Below, one piece after another: positions 5,728 to 8,704 of a DNA stretch of 8,704 nt. The stretch spans positions 1 through 8,704 of the forward strand of contig CANQZL010000061.1 of assembly GCA_947628325.1 (NCBI GenBank), in the 5' to 3' direction. Numbering within the stretch: the stretch's first letter is position 1; every line of letters starts with the position of its first letter. The notes under the pieces were generated by a model. The model saw only the letters and a list, made by a program, of their open reading frames with translations, was not told where the DNA came from and searched no databases. Position numbers and translations under genes: made by a program. The stretch is from an uncultured Bacilli bacterium (GTDB lineage: Bacteria; Bacillota_I; Bacilli_A; RF39; UBA660).

Positions 5728-8508
5728 CTAGTTAGTATGTTTTAATATAGGATAGTTATTTAATTTTTTCTGTTTATCAAGACGACTTAAAATTCTGATG
5801 ACTTTATTTTTTTCTTTACTAGTAAGAGAATTATTTTTTAATATATTAATTATATTTATTAAAGATTTTTGAATATTAGGATCTAAATTATTAAAATTTT
5901 GTAATATTAATTCTAAATCTTTAATATTTAAATTTTCAATATTCATATTATATAGTTTATCTAGTAATGGAGATGTCTTTATAATACCATCTTGTAACTT
6001 ATATACACTAAGTATTAAATCATTAATAATTTCGGAAATCTTTTTAATAGATATATTTAAATTTAGTTTTTCTTTAATAGAAGGTATACTTTCATTATTA
6101 CTTAATAGTTTAAATATTTTAATAGCTAAAGATAAATCTCCATAGAAAGGCAACTGAGTATTTTTAATAGCTTCTTCAAAGTAATCATAATTAAATAATT
6201 TAAGATTAGGTTGGTTATTTAAATAACTAGTAATTTTTAATTTAAATGTAAAAATAATCCTTTCTATTTGACTTTCTCCTATATTATCTTCTTTAGATAA
6301 TGAAGAGATAGAAAGTTCATTAATAAAATAATCTATTATTATATTTCTTTTTTCTTGAGGAATATATTTTAAGAAACTTTTTATTTCAGAAGAACTTATT
6401 TTACCTTCTATTTCTTTTAGTTCATATTTCTTTATAGTAATTAAACTTAAGTAATAAATTGTTTTAATATCATCAACTTTACAATTATATAATGATGCTA
6501 TAGAAGATATTGGTAGATAAGTTTTTCCATTTAACCCAAACATATAACATAAAATATTATAATTTTTATTTGATAAGGGAAGATGTTTATCATTTAATAA
6601 ACGTTCTAGTTCTTCTCTTTTAAAATAAGATAATTCTGGTTCTAAAATATGTATTTTACGAGCTTTAATTTTATCAATTATCTTTTTTAAATATAAATGA
6701 TATTTAGAAGGACTTAAACTTTTCCTTATACTTAATTCTTTTTCAGTTAAAATAATCCCCTCTTTATTAAAGTTATTTTTAAAACCATATAATAAACTGA
6801 TATTTTCTTTTTCTTCTAAAGATAAAACCGATTCTATAGGATGTCTTAGTAATTCTATTTTAAGATCTTCCATATTTATGTCTACATCTTTAATTTGATA
6901 TTCAAAATAATATTTTTTAAATTTATTAATTGTTTGAGTTACTATATTATAGGGAATATTTAAAGAAGCTGAAATTTCTTTATTAGACATTAATTTAGTA
7001 AAACGTAAATTTATTATTTGGATATCTAATTTACTATAGAGATTTTGATGATTATTTAAATATTTTTTAAGAGTTGTTTCATCTATATTATCATTTTTCA
7101 TAATACCAAAACGATAATAATCTATTTTTCTAATACCATAACTTATTATATTAGAAATTTTTTTCTTACTATAGTTAAATTGCTTAGCAATTTCATCAAT
7201 ACTTTGATTATCGACATAGAATAATCTTAATATACGATATGTTTCATTATCTAAATGGTAAATATTATTTCTTAAATATGGTAAATATATTTTTTTATTA
7301 TTTTTTCTATCTACTTTTTCTCTTCCACCATATATAATAATGGCTCTTAGTCTAGCTATTTGAATATCACTATTAGTACTACTTAAATCTTTTCCTATTA
7401 CATTTGATATTTCTTTAATACTATGGATATTACAATAAACACCAAAGTACATATCTAAAAGATATCTTTTATAATTATCTAATTCATCTCTTATTTCTAA
7501 ATATTGATCTTTACTAAATTCTAAATTAAATAAATCATTAGCATTATAATAAAGTAATTCTAATTTATCTAAAAGTTGTTTTTTAGAAAAACGTTTTTCT
7601 CTATATTCATATTTATCTTTACATTTAAAAACATAACATAATAAATAGTCTTTAGCTTCAGGAGTAAAAGCTTCCTGATTGTTAAGAAATGTTTCATATA
7701 ATTTATCTAGAGAAAGACGAGGTATTTGACTACGTAATATATTCTTTATATTATTAAGATTTTTTATTACTTTATTATGGTTATCATTTCTTCCAAAATA
7801 TTTTTTTAATAAAGATTTTTCTTTTTTATTTAATTTATAATTAAGTGAATTTGCTAAAGATAAAATTTCTTCTAACGAATAACTTTTATAAGTATTATAT
7901 AAATCTTGATAATTAATTTTATTAAAAGATTCGTCTTGATATAAAGAATATATTTTTAAACTATATTTTTTTAATAATAAATTTCGATAATGTATAAATC
8001 GTGTGGTATTTTTAAATCTATTTTTTATTTTTACTTTTAAAGAATTAACTAATTTATCTAATTCAGCTAAAGATATATTTAATTTTTTAGCATAATCTTC
8101 TTTTGTTAAGTTATAATTACTTAGAATATTTAATTTATATAATTCTTGTTCTTTATTAGTTAAATGAGATTTTAAATATAAAAATTTAATAATATCTAAA
8201 GGACTTAAAGGTTTAATATTTAATTTTTTAAAATTAGCTTGTTCTTTAGCTTCTATTTCCATTAATTTATTTAAATATTTATCTTGATTTTGATAATCTT
8301 TTATTTTTAGAAATGTTTTATTAATAATAGTTTCAATTTTAGATTGGTCAACATAAAATAGCTTAGATATAGTCTTAATATCTTTTTTATTTGAAGAAAA
8401 ATAAAGAACTGATAAAAGAAAATATTCTAAAGGATTTAAAATATTTTTTAATACTATCAGTTCTTCTTTACTTAATTTATTATTTTCTAATCTAGCTATT
8501 TCTAACAT
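5728..8508 (-). CDS. Giant tandem sigma-region-4-like HTH protein (926 aa)
   Basis: This is a paralogue of the 1005-aa protein with the same unit order. The N-terminal module is at 13-239 (LVLKNILNPLEYF in slightly changed form, KPLSPLDIIKFLYLK, YAKKLNISLAELDKL, SLEEILSL). The bridging segment is at 262-325 (IPRLSLDKLYETFLNNQEAF). Region-4-like units follow at about 335-393 (EISNVIGKDLSSTNSDIQIA), 413-467 (IDEIAKQFNYSKKKISNII), 477-537, 556-617, 631-697 (MFGLNGKTYLPISSIASLY), 706-764 and 775-840. The tail is at 859-914 (LTSKEKNKVIRILSRL). It lacks about 60 residues that the 1005-aa protein has just before the tail. There is no tryptophan, membrane segment or enzyme motif. The start codon is ATG with GAGGAA 6 nt upstream. 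Its leader differs from those of the other two, and only 18 bp separate it from the upstream gene, so it is probably in that operon. The role is unknown; transcription-related binding is inferred. Confidence 0.88.
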   Translation of the reverse strand: MLEIARLENNKLSKEELIVLKNILNPLEYFLLSVLYFSSNKKDIKTISKLFYVDQSKIETIINKTFLKIKDYQNQDKYLNKLMEIEAKEQANFKKLNIKPLSPLDIIKFLYLKSHLTNKEQELYKLNILSNYNLTKEDYAKKLNISLAELDKLVNSLKVKIKNRFKNTTRFIHYRNLLLKKYSLKIYSLYQDESFNKINYQDLYNTYKSYSLEEILSLANSLNYKLNKKEKSLLKKYFGRNDNHNKVIKNLNNIKNILRSQIPRLSLDKLYETFLNNQEAFTPEAKDYLLCYVFKCKDKYEYREKRFSKKQLLDKLELLYYNANDLFNLEFSKDQYLEIRDELDNYKRYLLDMYFGVYCNIHSIKEISNVIGKDLSSTNSDIQIARLRAIIIYGGREKVDRKNNKKIYLPYLRNNIYHLDNETYRILRLFYVDNQSIDEIAKQFNYSKKKISNIISYGIRKIDYYRFGIMKNDNIDETTLKKYLNNHQNLYSKLDIQIINLRFTKLMSNKEISASLNIPYNIVTQTINKFKKYYFEYQIKDVDINMEDLKIELLRHPIESVLSLEEKENISLLYGFKNNFNKEGIILTEKELSIRKSLSPSKYHLYLKKIIDKIKARKIHILEPELSYFKREELERLLNDKHLPLSNKNYNILCYMFGLNGKTYLPISSIASLYNCKVDDIKTIYYLSLITIKKYELKEIEGKISSSEIKSFLKYIPQEKRNIIIDYFINELSISSLSKEDNIGESQIERIIFTFKLKITSYLNNQPNLKLFNYDYFEEAIKNTQLPFYGDLSLAIKIFKLLSNNESIPSIKEKLNLNISIKKISEIINDLILSVYKLQDGIIKTSPLLDKLYNMNIENLNIKDLELILQNFNNLDPNIQKSLINIINILKNNSLTSKEKNKVIRILSRLDKQKKLNNYPILKHTN
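5767..5934 (-). repeat. Shared C-terminal tail, copy in 926-aa gene
   Basis: This encodes residues 859-914. It keeps the pattern of a helical stretch (IKDLELILQNFNNLDP), then SKEKNKVIRILSRLDK, but has LTSKEK where the other two copies have MSGKE. It is the most diverged of the three tails. Confidence 0.65.
5989..7512 (-). repeat. Chain of region-4-like units, 926-aa gene
   Basis: This encodes residues 333-840, colinear with 3083-4633. The best conserved points between the two chains are KID(F/Y)YRFGI after the second unit, the linker D(V/I)-x-I-x-x-ED(I/L)KIEL between the third and fourth units, LLNDK-x-LP before the fifth, and PF-x-GDL before the seventh. Confidence 0.7.
7792..8472 (-). repeat. 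Paralogous N-terminal module, copy in 926-aa gene
   Basis: This encodes residues 13-239. The NISLAEL helix and the KP(L/I)SPL signature are nearly the same as in the 451-aa protein. The matching copy in the sigma gene is 1-593 (residues 208 onward, cut by the window edge). Confidence 0.8.
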
Positions 8509-8526
8509 ATATAATTCCTCGATATA

Positions 8527-8704
8527 TTAATTATCTTTTTTTAAATTTAAATTTGGTGAATTAAGTTTACTTTTTAATTCTTCTATCTTATTAATTAAAG
8601 CAACTGCTACTTGCTCTTCTTCTTGACTTTCAAGTCTATTTTTTCCAACCTTAATTAATTCATTAATTGCTATTATAGCATCTTTACTCAAACTATTTGC
8701 ATAT
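8527..8704 (-). CDS. Unrecognised protein, C-terminal 58 residues (5' partial)
   Basis: An open frame enters from the window edge and ends with TAA at 8527-8529. The visible residues are charged and predicted helical (DAIIAINELIKVGKNRLES, then EEEQVAVALINKIEELKSKL), ending in a polar tail NLNLKKDN. No family can be named from this fragment and it does not resemble the four paralogues. The 926-aa gene starts 18 bp downstream, with its ribosome site (GAGGAA, 8515-8520) in the gap. This suggests that the fragment's gene leads the operon or is an earlier member of it. Confidence 0.6.
   Translation of the reverse strand, partial: YANSLSKDAIIAINELIKVGKNRLESQEEEQVAVALINKIEELKSKLNSPNLNLKKDN

Noticed and set aside
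5696..5730. Terminator after the 926-aa gene
   Set aside because: Only a short ACTAGT palindrome and an A-rich run are present; no stem with a following T-tract was found on the minus strand.
2654..8508. ATPase, helicase or nuclease function for the giant proteins
   Set aside because: No Walker A, DEAD-type, HNH or metal-binding cluster motifs were found. The GLNGK stretches are region-4-type turns, not P-loops (no GxxxxGK[ST]).
8509..8540. GATAAT as a promoter -10 for the 926-aa gene
   Set aside because: It has five of six matches but lies inside the end of the upstream coding frame, with no -35 and none of the CTTTAAAAT box. Chance matches are frequent in such AT-rich DNA.
1..8704. Plus-strand genes, CRISPR array, insertion sequence or tRNA
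   Set aside because: The plus strand is dense in stop codons opposite the long minus-strand frames. No direct repeats with spacers, terminal inverted repeats, transposase motifs or cloverleaf-like sequences were seen.

Overview
The window is very AT-rich, with genes packed on one strand (minus, read from position 8704 down to 1). Shine-Dalgarno sites are of the AGGTG/GAGGA type and the codons are heavily A/T-biased. This suits a low-GC Firmicutes/Mollicutes-like bacterium, perhaps an uncultured gut Bacilli lineage; that assignment is inference from composition only. All visible stops are TAA or TAG and no tryptophan codon is seen, so the window cannot tell the standard code from a TGA=Trp code.

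Layout in transcription order: (1) the C-terminal 58 residues of an unrecognised helical protein (8527-8704); (2) a 926-aa protein (5728-8508); (3) a 1005-aa protein (2654-5671, ATG start); (4) a 451-aa protein (1234-2589); (5) a sigma-70 family factor, cut by the window edge after 404 residues (1-1214). No gap exceeds 65 bp, no long stretch lacks a gene, and no RNA gene, CRISPR array, insertion sequence or plus-strand gene was seen.

Genes 2 to 5 are one paralogous family. The sigma factor has recognisable regions 1.2, 2 and 3. Where a normal factor would end with region 4, it continues into a long module of region-4-like helix-turn-helix units. The three companion proteins lack regions 1.2-3 and begin at the point matching the start of that module. 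The 926- and 1005-aa proteins then carry a colinear chain of about seven more region-4-like units and a shared C-terminal tail. The 451-aa protein joins the same N-terminal module directly to the tail, as if the middle chain had been deleted.

The 1005- and 451-aa genes also share upstream DNA (CTTTAA-N17-TATAAT, an AGGTGATTT ribosome site and the same first residues), which points to tandem duplication including the promoter. A short AT-rich hairpin with a T-tract overlaps the 1005-aa stop codon and the -35 region of the next promoter. The 451-aa gene and the sigma gene are 19 bp apart and are probably co-transcribed. My working idea is a lineage-specific transcription system: an alternative sigma factor plus sigma-derived, multi-HTH companion proteins that could bind DNA, RNA polymerase or both. 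No function is proven by the sequence.
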